Below are positions 17,489 to 26,141 of a stretch of 64,000 bases of DNA, piece by piece (positions within the stretch are counted from its first letter, which is position 1; the number at the start of each line of letters is the position of its first letter). The position numbers and the translations under genes are program-made. Below the pieces are notes generated by a model, which saw only the letters and a program-made list of their open reading frames with translations, made no database searches and had not been told where the DNA came from. The DNA is from Frankia alni ACN14a (GTDB lineage Bacteria; Actinomycetota; Actinomycetes; Frankiales; Frankiaceae). The stretch is from contig NC_008278.1 of assembly GCF_000058485.1 (NCBI RefSeq), forward strand, positions 486,962-550,961. The letters run 5' to 3'.

Positions 17489-17591
17489 GGAACCAGTATG
17501 GCGCTACGGCGGACCGGCTGACTGGTGCTGTCAGTCCCACCCACGAGCCGTACCTTCCTCGGGTGCGGTCGATCCCGACAGACTCACCGGC

Positions 17592-18290
17592 ATGGACACG
17601 ATCACCTTGATCACGGGGGCCAACAAGGGCCTCGGCTACGAGAGTGCCCGCCGACTGCGCGAGGCGGGACACACGGTGCTGCTCGCCGCACGCGATCCTG
17701 AACGCGGCCAGGCTGCCGCAGGAGAGCTGGCCGTCCCGTTCGTACATCTCGACGTCACCGACGAGGACAGCGTGGCGCTGGCCGCCTCCTGGGTCCGCGA
17801 TCAATACGGACGACTCGACGTACTGGTGAACAACGCGGGCATCAACGGGCCGTCGATTCCGATCGACCAGGCCACCGCGGCCGACGTCGCGGGTGTCTTC
17901 AACACGAACCTGCTGGGCGTCGTGCGGGTGACAACCGCCTTTTTGCCGCTGCTGCGCGCCAGCGACAACCCGCGCATCGTCAACGTCTCCAGCGGAACGG
18001 GCTCTTTCGCGCTGACCGAGAAGAACAGCTGGTGGGATCCGGAGTATGTGCCCCCGATCTATGCGGCGACCAAGACCGCATTGACCAAACTGACGGTCTT
18101 CTACGCGCACGCGTTGCCCGATATGAGGGTCAATGCCGCCGATCCTGGCTGGACGGCGACCGACCTCAACAACTTCCGGGGCATCCAGACCGTGCAAGAG
18201 GGCACTGACGCCATCGTCGAACTGGCGACGCTTCCCGCGGACGGCCCGACCGGAGCCTACGTCAACCGAGACGGCGTCGTCCCCTGGTGA
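17592..18290 (+). CDS. SDR-family NAD(P)-dependent oxidoreductase
   Basis: Classical short-chain dehydrogenase of 232 residues with TGANKGLG at residues 8-15, DVTDEDS, NNAG, catalytic serine in VSSGTG, and YAATK. The unusual insertion EKNSWWDPEYVPP before the tyrosine is typical of the carbonyl-reductase-like subgroup common in actinomycetes. The start is ATG 17592; the frame is open upstream into the divergent regulator's promoter but lacks a good start there. The divergent HTH/MmyB regulator probably controls it. The substrate is unknown. Confidence 0.9.
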   Translation: MDTITLITGANKGLGYESARRLREAGHTVLLAARDPERGQAAAGELAVPFVHLDVTDEDSVALAASWVRDQYGRLDVLVNNAGINGPSIPIDQATAADVAGVFNTNLLGVVRVTTAFLPLLRASDNPRIVNVSSGTGSFALTEKNSWWDPEYVPPIYAATKTALTKLTVFYAHALPDMRVNAADPGWTATDLNNFRGIQTVQEGTDAIVELATLPADGPTGAYVNRDGVVPW

Positions 18291-19210
18291 CCACCAGCCC
18301 GTGCACCCGGCATGCGTCCACAGTGGACCAGGAGTTTCGTGACGCCGAATTCGAATCGTTCCTCGAAGGATTCCTCGGCGAGATGGGCAAACACCCGCCG
18401 CAGCGCGGGATGTTGTCCGACGGTGAGATCGTGCATTGAGCGGCTCGGGTAGGCTCTGCGTCGGGGGACGCACCGTGGTTCCCGAGGTCGGCGGGAGCGA
18501 TGATGTGCGCCATGTTGGTGATGCGGAAGGCAACCGCCGCTGACCGGCGAGGTACCTTGTACCTGAACACGACGGTGACCGATCCGGCGTACCGGGACCG
18601 GAAGTTCGGCGCGTTGATCGCATTGTGGGCGGTGGACCAGGCTGCGCGGCGTGGCGCCGGCTGGGTCCGCCGAGACTGTCTGTGGCCCGGTCTGGCCGCC
18701 TACTACCAGCAGCAGGGCTTCACGCTGGTGCGCGAGGTGGAGCACGGGAAGTACCGGCACCACATGCTGGCCCGTCGTGCCGAGCGGATCGACCTGTCAA
18801 CGTGGTTCAGCACAGGTACGCCTTCGCTACCAGGTGGAGGTCGATGACTTAAGTCTTCGGCGCTGTCCGTCAGGTCGGCGGGTGGTCGATCCTCCTCGGA
18901 GGAGGTCGAAGGCTGTGGACGCTGCTTCCGGCAGCTTATCGGGCGGCCAGCGTGCGATTACGACATTCGGGTCACCGTCCGGCCCGACTCGTTCGACGGG
19001 ACTCTGGACGCTGGGGCGCCCGACGCCCTAGCTTGAACGCGCACGCCACTCCTGTCATCACGTGGCGGTTTCTTTGAATGCAGGGGATTCCCGACGACCC
19101 GGGCTGCGTGTGTCTGTTTACGGGGGGTTTGTGGCGCAGCCAGGAAGATGTGCCAGAAGAACAATTTCCACCTACTCCGAAAAATCGGAGGCCTAGAAAC
19201 AGGAGTAGTC
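18291..19210. other. Gene-poor stretch with small fragments
   Basis: Apart from a decayed acetyltransferase (next entry), 18323-18439 encodes a 38-codon piece (VDQEFRDAEFESFLEGFLGE and onward) and about 18957-19031 a piece reading VTVRPDSFDGTL, faintly like the start of glycerate kinase. A short palindrome (CCTCCTCGGAGGAGG) lies near 18890-18905. None is an intact gene. Confidence 0.5.
18500..18847 (+). pseudogene. GNAT acetyltransferase remnant
   Basis: 115 codons match the C-terminal half of GNAT N-acetyltransferases: YLNTTVTDPAYRDRKFGALI is the acetyl-CoA-binding strand and loop (degenerate RxxGxG), followed by VDQAARRG and YYQQQGFTLVREVEH. The N-terminal half is missing, and the G of the CoA loop is replaced (RDRKFGA). 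It is probably a decayed gene. The start at 18500 is arbitrary. Confidence 0.55.
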
Positions 19211-19765
19211 GTGAGACGCTTGCTGTCTCCCCGGCGCGCGCTCGCCGGTGCCTTCACCGTCGCCGCTGTCGCGGCCGACCTGTGGTTCGCGCCCGTCGCT
19301 GCCTCGGCCGCCCTCGCTCGTGTCACCTGCACGGGGCAGGAAGCGGTCAGCTACAGCCCCGGGCTGACCCTCACCCCGCATGACACCACGGTCACGATCA
19401 ACAGCCTCCTCGGCTCGGCCGGGAACCCGGGCCTGTGCGTGGCGCCCGGCAAGGGCATCACGTCCGCGACTTATACGGAGGTCTTCGACCGGCCGGGTGC
19501 CTCGTGTGTGCAGGCCCTGTTCAACGGCCCGGGCAGCCGAGTGATCGTCTGGAGCGACGGACGGAGTAGCACCTTCACCTTCACCGCGCAGATCCAGACG
19601 CTCCCGGGCGCGTCCCTGGTCACCCTGACGGGGACGATCACCTCCGGCGAGTTCGCGGGCAGGAGGGCCGTCGAGACGATCCAGATCCCGCAGCTCGACC
19701 TGGTCCAGTGCTTGACGACAGGCATCGACAACAGCATCGCACTGGCGACACTGGTCATCCTGTAG
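19211..19765 (+). CDS. Secreted protein of unknown function
   Basis: 184 residues with an N-terminal signal peptide: basic start MRRLLSPRR, hydrophobic core ALAGAFTVAAVAADLWFAPV, cleavage likely after AASA. The mature part is beta-rich with four cysteines (RVTCTG, GLCVAP, SCVQAL, VQCLTTG), suggesting two disulfides. GTG at 19211 is chosen because AGGAG lies 6 bases upstream and the signal peptide then starts cleanly; an upstream ATG at 19148 would add 21 unlikely residues. Similar small secreted proteins are common in actinomycetes, but I know no function. Confidence 0.8.
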   Translation: MRRLLSPRRALAGAFTVAAVAADLWFAPVAASAALARVTCTGQEAVSYSPGLTLTPHDTTVTINSLLGSAGNPGLCVAPGKGITSATYTEVFDRPGASCVQALFNGPGSRVIVWSDGRSSTFTFTAQIQTLPGASLVTLTGTITSGEFAGRRAVETIQIPQLDLVQCLTTGIDNSIALATLVIL

Positions 19766-20233
19766 CCACTGAGCCTCGTCCATTCCCTCAGGCCGTCGCC
19801 GCCGGCCTTCGTCGCCCCACCCCGTGCGACGGCTGGGACCTCGCCGCCCTGCTCGCACACGTGATCGGCCAGGGCGGCCGCTACGCCGGCCCGGGCGGCT
19901 TCCTGCAGGGGCGCGGTGCGCCGAAGCTCGTCGGCCGGTCGAGAGCCGCCCGGGACGGCGCGCTCGCCCGTCGCCTGTGGACGGTCTCCGAGGAGCTGAC
20001 CGGCGTCACATTCCCGCTGGCCGCGACGAAGGCCACGAAGAACGAACGTCAATCGCTGCCGGTGAGTCCGGCACCGGCGCCCCAGGATTGGTGATCCTCG
20101 GGCGGCGGACCGCTGGAGTCGGCTCGACAACGGGCCTACGCTACTGCGCCGTGAGGTGAGATCATCGTCAGGTGACGGCCGGGCTGCCGCGCGGCGGTCA
20201 CCGCCGACTCAAGCCCCTGAGGAGTCCCTTCGC
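19766..20233 (+). pseudogene. Fused remnants: maleylpyruvate-isomerase-like N-terminus and an SDR-like tail
   Basis: 19778-19890 reads VAAGLRRPTPCDGWDLAALL then AHVIGQ, the start of mycothiol-dependent maleylpyruvate isomerase/TIGR03086-type proteins. From about 19945 the frame switches to RDGALARRLWTVSEELTGV, the usual C-terminus of actinobacterial SDR proteins. Two unrelated genes have been joined by deletion. Neither is functional. Confidence 0.55.
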
Positions 20234-22303
20234 ATGGGTACACCTGTCCGAGAGGTCCGCACCTACTGCCGCATCTGCATCGCCCAGTGCGGCACCCTGG
20301 TCACGGTCGATGGCGATCCGGCCTCGCCTGTCGTACGCCAGGTCCGCGGTGATGCCGAGCATCCTGTGTCCAAGGGTTACACCTGTGCCAAGGGTCGCGC
20401 CTTACCGGCGCTGCACCACCACCCGCTGCGCCTGGAGCAGCCGCTGCTGCGCGACGCGGATGGCACGCAGCGGCCGGTGGACTGGGACACCCTGCTCACA
20501 GACCTCGGTGGGCGTCTCGCCGGGATCGTGGCGGAGCACGGGCCCGACGCCGTGGCCGTCTTCTACGCCACCGGCGCCGCGTTCGACGCCGCGGGCAGGC
20601 GGACCGCTGAACGGTTCTTCGACCGGCTGGGCACGCGGCAGAAGTACTCCTCGCTCACGATCGACAGCCCGGCCAAACCGCTGACAGCCGAGATGGTGGG
20701 AGGCTGGCCGTGGCTCAACCTGGTCGACGACGACCAGGAGTGCCGTCTGTCGCTGCTGGTCGGTATCAATCCGATCGTCTCCCATGGTCACACCACGTCG
20801 ATGTCCAACCCCCGGGCGCGGCTACGGGCGCAACGCGAGCGCGGCGAGCTGTGGGTCCTCGACCCACGACGTACCGAGACGGCCCGGATGGCTACCCGCC
20901 ACTTGCAGACCCGCCCCGGTAGCGATCCGTTCGTCCTCGGCTTTCTGGTCCGTGAGCTGCTCGCCGACGGCGCCGACGAGGCGTACCTGCGCGCGCACGC
21001 CTCGGGCGTCGACGACCTCGCCCGGGCGGTGTCGCCGCTGGACGCGCAGCGTGCCGCCGCCGTGTCCGGGGTGTCGGTGGACCAGCTACACGAGTTGCTC
21101 GCCGCGATACGCCGCGCGGGACGGATCTCCGTTGTCACCGGCACCGGCGCGACGATGGCCGCTTCCGCCAACGTCACCGAGTGGTTGCGGCTGGCGCTGC
21201 TCACCGTCACCGGGTCCCTCGACCGGCCGGGCGGCATGTGGTTCCATCCCGGATTCCTGCGCCCTGTCGACGGGTTGGATCTGCCCGTGTCACCGCCTGA
21301 GGGCAGGGTCGAGCCCGGACCTCGTTCCAGGCCGGAGCTGACTCGTCGGTTCGGTGAGTATCCGTGCGCCGCGCTCGTCCCGGAGATCGAGGCGGGCAAC
21401 GTCCGGGCGCTGGTCGTCGTCGGCGGAAACGTCGCCTCCTCCTTCCCCGCCAGCGGCGGGATCCGTGCCGCGCTGCGCTCGCTGGAGGTGTGCGCGGTAG
21501 CCGATGTCGTCGAGACGGAGACGACCCGGTTGGCCACGCATGTGCTGCCGAGTGTGGGACAGCTGGAGCGGGCCGACGTACCCGTCCTGCTCGACGCCTT
21601 CACCGACCGGGTGATGTCACAGCGCACCGCCGCGGTGGTGCCACCGGTGGCCGAGCGCAGGCCGGTCTGGTGGTCGTTCGCTCGGCTCGCCGAACAGCTG
21701 GGCCTCGACGTGCTGCCCCGCGGGCTCACCTGGGAGACCGCCGACGACGACGCGATCATCGACCCGATCGTCGCCCGGTCCCGCGATCCGGAGGCCCTCG
21801 CGCAGGCACCCGCCGTCGTGCTCTCGTCGGTGGAGCGGTTCGGCTGGGTGACCGGGCATGTGCTGCCAGGCGGGCGTTGGCGGCTGGCACCGCCGCCGCT
21901 GCTCGCTCAGCTTGCCGAGCTGCTCACGTCGGAACCGGGCGTGGACGTGGCGCCGGACGGCCTGCTCCTGGTCCCGCGCCGGCTGCCGCGGGCGATGAAC
22001 AGCCAGCTGCACGACGTCCGCCAGGCTGGCGCAACACCGCAGGCCGAACTCCTGGTCCACCCGGCCGACGCGGCGACCGCCGGGATCACCGACGGGGTGA
22101 TGGTACGGGTCCTCGGCGCCCATGGCGCGACCCGCGCACAGGCCAGGGTCACCGATGAGATCCGGGCGGGCACGGTGTCGCTTCCGCACGGCTGGACCGA
22201 GCCGGACGTCAACCGACTCACCTCGATCGTTGACGAGACGGACGCGCTGACCGGGATGGTCCGCATGTCCGGGATCCCAGTGCGGCTCGAGCCCGAGGTC
22301 TGA
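20234..22303 (+). CDS. Molybdopterin-dependent oxidoreductase (bis-MGD, 4Fe-4S)
   Basis: 689 residues, DMSO-reductase superfamily catalytic subunit resembling assimilatory nitrate reductase or formate dehydrogenase alpha. The N-terminal Fe-S ligands C12, C15, C19 and C51 (CRICIAQC ... TCAKG) bind a 4Fe-4S cluster. Middle domains bind molybdopterin (LVGINPIVSHGHTTS, WVLDPRRTETARMA, VVTGTGATMAAS, VVVGGNVASSFP). The C-terminal dinucleotide-binding domain ends in PHGWTEPDVNRLT. No twin-arginine signal, so it is cytoplasmic. ATG 20234 has GAGGAG upstream. It stands alone without electron-transfer subunits, so the substrate is open. Confidence 0.88.
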   Translation: MGTPVREVRTYCRICIAQCGTLVTVDGDPASPVVRQVRGDAEHPVSKGYTCAKGRALPALHHHPLRLEQPLLRDADGTQRPVDWDTLLTDLGGRLAGIVAEHGPDAVAVFYATGAAFDAAGRRTAERFFDRLGTRQKYSSLTIDSPAKPLTAEMVGGWPWLNLVDDDQECRLSLLVGINPIVSHGHTTSMSNPRARLRAQRERGELWVLDPRRTETARMATRHLQTRPGSDPFVLGFLVRELLADGADEAYLRAHASGVDDLARAVSPLDAQRAAAVSGVSVDQLHELLAAIRRAGRISVVTGTGATMAASANVTEWLRLALLTVTGSLDRPGGMWFHPGFLRPVDGLDLPVSPPEGRVEPGPRSRPELTRRFGEYPCAALVPEIEAGNVRALVVVGGNVASSFPASGGIRAALRSLEVCAVADVVETETTRLATHVLPSVGQLERADVPVLLDAFTDRVMSQRTAAVVPPVAERRPVWWSFARLAEQLGLDVLPRGLTWETADDDAIIDPIVARSRDPEALAQAPAVVLSSVERFGWVTGHVLPGGRWRLAPPPLLAQLAELLTSEPGVDVAPDGLLLVPRRLPRAMNSQLHDVRQAGATPQAELLVHPADAATAGITDGVMVRVLGAHGATRAQARVTDEIRAGTVSLPHGWTEPDVNRLTSIVDETDALTGMVRMSGIPVRLEPEV

Positions 22304-22676
22304 GGGCGCTCGCCCACGTTCGGGTAGTCCCCAGGAGTGAGGTCGATGCCGATGGGATTGTCCGCCACGGACTCGGGCAGCTCGCCAGGCAAACTGGCGG
22401 CGTAGGCGATCTCGGTAGCCGCAAATCCGCAGGTCAGATGGGGTGTGTCTGGAGCCGGCATGGGGACTTGAACCGCTAACCGCCTCTCTCTCCATGACCA
22501 CGACACCCACCCGCCGGGGCCCGAACTGCTGGTGATGTCCAAGCCGGCGACCCCGGCAGAGTGGTCACATCATCACTCGACCGAGGCCAGCCGAAATGCT
22601 CCCAACCCCCTCCTTGTGTCGTAGCTAAGCCTTACCTAAGCTCAACCGCATTCGGCTGACTTGACGGGGAGGCAAC
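22304..22676. other. Intergenic region upstream of the ZIP gene
   Basis: No intact gene. On the minus strand a frame reading PGELPESVADNPIGIDLTPG (about 22310-22400) may be a fragment, but I do not recognise it. The 3' end holds the promoter and iron-box-like site of the ZIP gene. Confidence 0.5.
22614..22642 (+). promoter_or_regulatory. Promoter with IdeR/DtxR-like iron box
   Basis: Candidate -35 TTGTGT (22614-22619) and -10 TAAGCT (22637-22642) are 17 bases apart. Between and overlapping them, 22621-22639 read on the minus strand (TTAGGTAAGGCTTAGCTAC) matches the DtxR/IdeR iron-box consensus at about 15 of 19 positions. A repressor bound here would cover the -10 element. This predicts iron (or manganese) repression of the metal transporter 35 bases downstream. 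Confidence 0.6.
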
Positions 22677-23555
22677 GTGAGCGAGACACGGACGCTGATA
22701 CTGGGGTTCATCGCGGGAGCAACGATCCTGATCGGGCTCCCCGTCGGGCGGCTACGTCGCCCGATGCCAGGAGTGCGGCAGTTCCTGAACGCGACCGCCA
22801 TCGGCATCCTGATCTTCCTCGTGTGGGATGTGCTCGCGCATGCCTGGGAACCTCTCGACGCTGCGTTGAGCAAGGTCCACGACCACAGCGGCGGCCTCGG
22901 CCCCGTCTTCGGCTACGGCACGCTTTTCCTCGGCGGACTGTCCATCGGACTGCTCAGCCTCCTCGGCTACGAACGCGTCCTCATTCGCCGGCCCACCCCG
23001 CCGCAGCCGGAGCCGGGCGCCGGGGCGCGCTTCGGGCCCGGGGCAATGGCCGCCGACGAACTTGCCACACTTCAGCCACCCGCTACCACGGGCCTGTCAG
23101 CCGCCCGGCGGCTCGCGCTGACCATCGCGGTCGGGATCGGCCTGCACAACTTCGGCGAAGGACTGGCCATCGGAGGCAGTGCCGGCCGCGGCGAGATCAC
23201 GTTGGCGACCCTCCTCGTGATCGGCTTTGCGTTGCACAACGCCACCGAAGGATTCGGGATCGTCGCCCCGCTCGCCGCCGACGCCGACCGGCCCAGTTGG
23301 GGATTCCTCCTGCTCACCGGACTCATCGGCGGCGGACCCACCCTCATCGGCACCGCGATCGGCCGGCAGTTCACCAGCGACCCGCTCAGCGTGATCTTCC
23401 TGTCCCTCGCCGCCGGTTCCATCCTCTACGTCGTCATCCAACTCATCGGCATCGCGTCGCGCGCTGGCCGCCGTGAGCTGCTCTACCTCGGAGTCCTGGC
23501 CGGCCTCGCCGCCGGATTCATCACCGACGCCATCGTCACCGCCGGCGGCGCCTAA
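22677..23555 (+). CDS. ZIP-family metal transporter
   Basis: 292 residues, membrane importer of Zn2+/Fe2+/Mn2+ type (ZupT-like). About eight hydrophobic helices are visible, with a His-poor loop between helices 3 and 4. The transport-site motifs HNFGEGLAIG (helix 4) and HNATEGFG (helix 5) are both intact. GTG 22677 follows GGGGAGGCAAC. An IdeR/DtxR-like box over the promoter suggests expression when iron is scarce, so iron or manganese uptake is more likely than zinc. It has no operon partner. Confidence 0.9.
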   Translation: MSETRTLILGFIAGATILIGLPVGRLRRPMPGVRQFLNATAIGILIFLVWDVLAHAWEPLDAALSKVHDHSGGLGPVFGYGTLFLGGLSIGLLSLLGYERVLIRRPTPPQPEPGAGARFGPGAMAADELATLQPPATTGLSAARRLALTIAVGIGLHNFGEGLAIGGSAGRGEITLATLLVIGFALHNATEGFGIVAPLAADADRPSWGFLLLTGLIGGGPTLIGTAIGRQFTSDPLSVIFLSLAAGSILYVVIQLIGIASRAGRRELLYLGVLAGLAAGFITDAIVTAGGA

Positions 23556-24230
23556 CCCACTGGCCCCTGTCCATCGCGTCGATCACCATGGCCGCGGCCG
23601 TGGCGTTCTTGCCCGCAACGTCAGGGAGCGGTGAGGCCGGTGGCTGTTGTGAAATGCCCGGCGTACTACAGTACGCGCGGCGGTAAGCAGCACCGACATC
23701 TCGCTCAGGCGTCGGCGCGGACCAGCCGCACCGCCGCCAGCGCCACGGCCACCGGCGGCCGAACTCCTCGGCGGGGCCGAGCGTCGGTGGCACGGGACGT
23801 TCGCGCAGGACGGGCGCCGGCTCGTCGTGACGGTCGAACCCGGCGGCGAGGCGCTGCGGGTCCCGGGCCGGGCCACCGATCAGATCGTCGGCGTCCTGCT
23901 CGGCAATGCCCGCGAACACGGTGATCCAAGGCCCACCGATGCCACTCCGCGTCGAGCGCGAACGGCATTCCCCCTCCGCGAGGGCGTTTAACTTGTCCTG
24001 ATTGTGTAACGTCGGTGCGATCAGCGCTCAGCGGGCCGTCCGACAGGTCCCTGGGGTACGGCTTGCGTGGGTGCTTGGCAGACGCTCTTACCTGACCCAC
24101 GTCGTCGGCGAAACCCTGGTCCCATCCTCACGCTGAGCCCTGCGCTGACCCGCCCGGCCGAACCTCGCCGCGACACGAACCGCACTGCGGTTCCCCTCAC
24201 CTGCCACACTCGGCCGGGCGCCAGAAAGCG
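23556..24230. other. Gene graveyard after the ZIP gene
   Basis: No intact gene. It contains a histidine-kinase fragment (next entry). At about 24021-24085 on the minus strand it also contains a piece reading KPYPRDLSD, which resembles the start of IS5-type transposases. The rest has no recognisable content. Confidence 0.5.
23758..23930 (+). pseudogene. Sensor histidine kinase fragment
   Basis: The plus strand reads AELLGGAERRWHGTFAQDGR and later LRVPGRATDQIVGVLLGNAR then EHG. This is the region leading into the N-box of a HATPase_c domain (usual form DNALEHG). The dimerisation domain and the remaining ATP-binding motifs are missing. Confidence 0.55.
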
Positions 24231-24374
24231 TCACGATGTCCAAAGCGTGAGATCTTTGAGGAATTGACAGTGATCGGCCGCTCCGGACAGCAGTGCCACA
24301 GCCAGACCGATGATCATCGCTATGCCAAGAAATCTCCACCACGACTTGTCGATCTTGTCGACTCTCCATTGCAC
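24231..24374 (-). CDS. Small one-helix membrane protein
   Basis: 47-residue frame: a charged start (MQWRVDKIDKSWWRF), one membrane helix (LGIAMIIGLAVALLSGAA), and a short tail (DHCQFLKDLTLWTS). Start GTG at 24372-24374, stop TGA at 24231-24233. The amphipathic charged/hydrophobic pattern and the lower GC content than its surroundings suggest a real small gene. It lies beside the remnant integrase at the island's left border. Function unknown. Confidence 0.45.
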   Translation of the reverse strand: MQWRVDKIDKSWWRFLGIAMIIGLAVALLSGAADHCQFLKDLTLWTS

Positions 24375-24412
24375 GGTTCCACGGTAGGGACACCTGATGT
24401 GATGAGGATGTA

Positions 24413-24780
24413 TTAGTTCAGCAGTGCACGCGGCCCCCGGCCGCGCGTCACCGGCGACCGATCGGAGGCTGAAAAGGGTCCCGAGTGCGGTGCGGGCGCA
24501 GGGAACGGGGCCGGTTGGTAGGAGGCCCGGACACCGCGCTTGTCCCGGCTGATCAGGCCGGCGTCGACGAGGACCTGCAGGTGGCGACTCACGGTCCGGC
24601 GCGGAGGCCGAGGGGTTCGGTGAGTTCGCAGGCGTAGGCCGCGCCGCCGCGGAAGTAGATCATCGACAGGAGTCGGAGTCGGGTCGGTACGGCGACGGCC
24701 GCGGCGCAGATGTCGAAACTCCCCTCGACCCGGCCCAGACCGTCGTCCTGGCTCCCGATGATGCAACCAGCACGCCATTT
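24413..24780 (-). pseudogene. ArsR-family regulator, frameshifted
   Basis: Winged-helix parts are found in two frames. AVPTRLRLLSMIYFRGGAAY then ACELTEPLGL is in one frame; TVSRHLQVLVDAGLISRDKR then GVRASYQPAPF is in another, shifted near 24600. The N-terminus runs into integrase-derived sequence at about 24780. Both the frameshift and the truncation make it non-functional as read. Confidence 0.65.
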
Positions 24781-24795
24781 CATACGTCGGTCCGC

Positions 24796-25384
24796 GAGCG
24801 TGACGCCGAGCGGGACGCGGTCGGACCGGCGTGGAACAACGGCGCCCTGCTCGCCGGCATACGTCACGAGCCACATGCAGGTGATTGCCCGACGGGTGGG
24901 GCTGTGCTGCCAACTCGTGCGCTCGGCCGAGCGGGGCGCAAAGACGCCGACGGTCGGCAAGCGGTACCGGGCGCCAGAAGGCATATGGACGGTTTACCGG
25001 GATCGGGTGCCGTGCGGACAGGTGGAGGTGATCGGCTGCACCCGGCGTCGCGGCTCCAGCGCGGTGCTGCACCTCGCCGAGGCGCTGCCTTTCGACTTGG
25101 AGGCCGGCGTCGAGCTCGGCGAGGATCTGCTGTCCCTCAAGCGGCTGCACGACCTCCGGCACAGCTCGGCGAGCATCCATCTCTCCGAGGGCGGAGATCT
25201 CACGCTGCTGAGTAAGAGGCTTGGTCACAGCTCCCCGGCGATCACCGCTCGGCTGTACGCGCACCTGTTGCGGTCGACGGGTCAGGCGGCGGCGGAGACG
25301 GTCGCGAACGCGGTTCCGCGGCGGGTGAGACGGCCATCTCACCCACAATCCACCCACAGCGATCAGCGCACGCGAAACGAGTAA
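24796..25384 (+). pseudogene. Tyrosine integrase 3' fragment, left copy
   Basis: Near-exact copy of the C-terminal part of the integrase at 58349-59901. 24850-25384 matches 59367-59901 with the same protein sequence, and 24796-24849 matches 59245-59298 with a few changes. A 68-base stretch is missing between them. It keeps the active-site motifs HDLRHSS and LGHSSPAITARLY but not the first catalytic arginine or the N-terminal domains. Together with the adjacent tRNA piece, it marks the left end of the island. Confidence 0.9.
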
Positions 25385-25426
25385 GTAGGAAATGCAAACC
25401 ATGCAGCTAACACGCCTGCCGCGGGG

Positions 25427-25473
25427 TGGGCCGTCAGGGACTCGAACCCTGAACTCGCCGGTTAAAAGCCGGC
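25427..25473 (-). other. Putative left att site: 3' part of tRNA-Lys
   Basis: 47 bases identical to 59944-59990, the 3' end of the tRNA-Lys gene from the discriminator base through the T arm to the anticodon stem. The sequence then diverges from the tRNA. This is the usual footprint of a tyrosine integrase that crosses over in a tRNA 3' half. With the integrase fragment just upstream, the direct repeat spans 24796-25473 and 59245-59990. Confidence 0.85.
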
Positions 25474-26141
25474 CCGACCATGTGCCAACCGATGTCCGAT
25501 GATGTCGAATGGGGTTTCTAGCCAGCATGTTTCACGCTGTGTGATGTCGGAGCGTGTCGGGGAAGTACGCGCCTGACCGCGCTGTTCGCGCCCACATCTC
25601 GGCCACAACGATCATGTTTTGATACGGCCCGGTTCCCGTCTGGGGGGGCCGGGCCGCAGCCCGTTTCGGGCGGTCGCCGGGGACGCCGAGGCGCCTGCAG
25701 CTCAGGATCTCCCGCAGCACGACGATCCCCGGCCGGACGCCCACCGGCCACGTGCGCCGCGACTTCAACGCCACCCAACCCTCGTCGGCTGGCTGGGCCC
25801 CGACGATGGACAGGCCGGGCTGGCCCAGCGGTATTGCGCCCAGGCCGTGCGGTCCACCGATGTGGCTGATGGTCCCCTACATGGGCCATCGTGCGGCATT
25901 CCGTGGCCGACCAAGCCCGTCGAGATCGGCCGCGCCGCGTCCGCGCGGGAGTCGCGTTGGTGGATGGCCGCGACCAAACGCCCTGTCCGACGCATACCTT
26001 GTGCTCGCGTGCCGCAACCGGCAGGCGAGAGGCCGTGACCGATGGTTGATCATTACTGGCTGCCTACCAAGATGCCTGCGCGTCCCGCCTGCACTGATAA
26101 ATTTGGGTGGCAGACCGGTGAGAAAGTGCAGGTCAGCAAGT
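25474..26141. other. Island left end and leader region of CRISPR array 1
   Basis: No confident gene. A minus-strand frame (25532-25774, reading PGIVVLREILSCRRLG ... YQNMIVVAEMWARTARSG) looks like the end of an actinobacterial mobile-element protein, but I cannot name it; it may be a remnant. The final 90 bases (about 26050-26141) are AT-richer (CACTGATAAATTTGGG) and end in CAGGTCAGCAAGT directly against the first repeat. A matching end (CAGATCAGCAAGG) precedes array 2. This marks the leader-proximal end. Confidence 0.6.

Noticed and set aside
22445..22490. Possible tRNA 3' remnant (GGTTCAAGTCCCC on the minus strand)
   Set aside because: The T-loop-like sequence has no pairing T stem or acceptor. 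Chance similarity is more likely.
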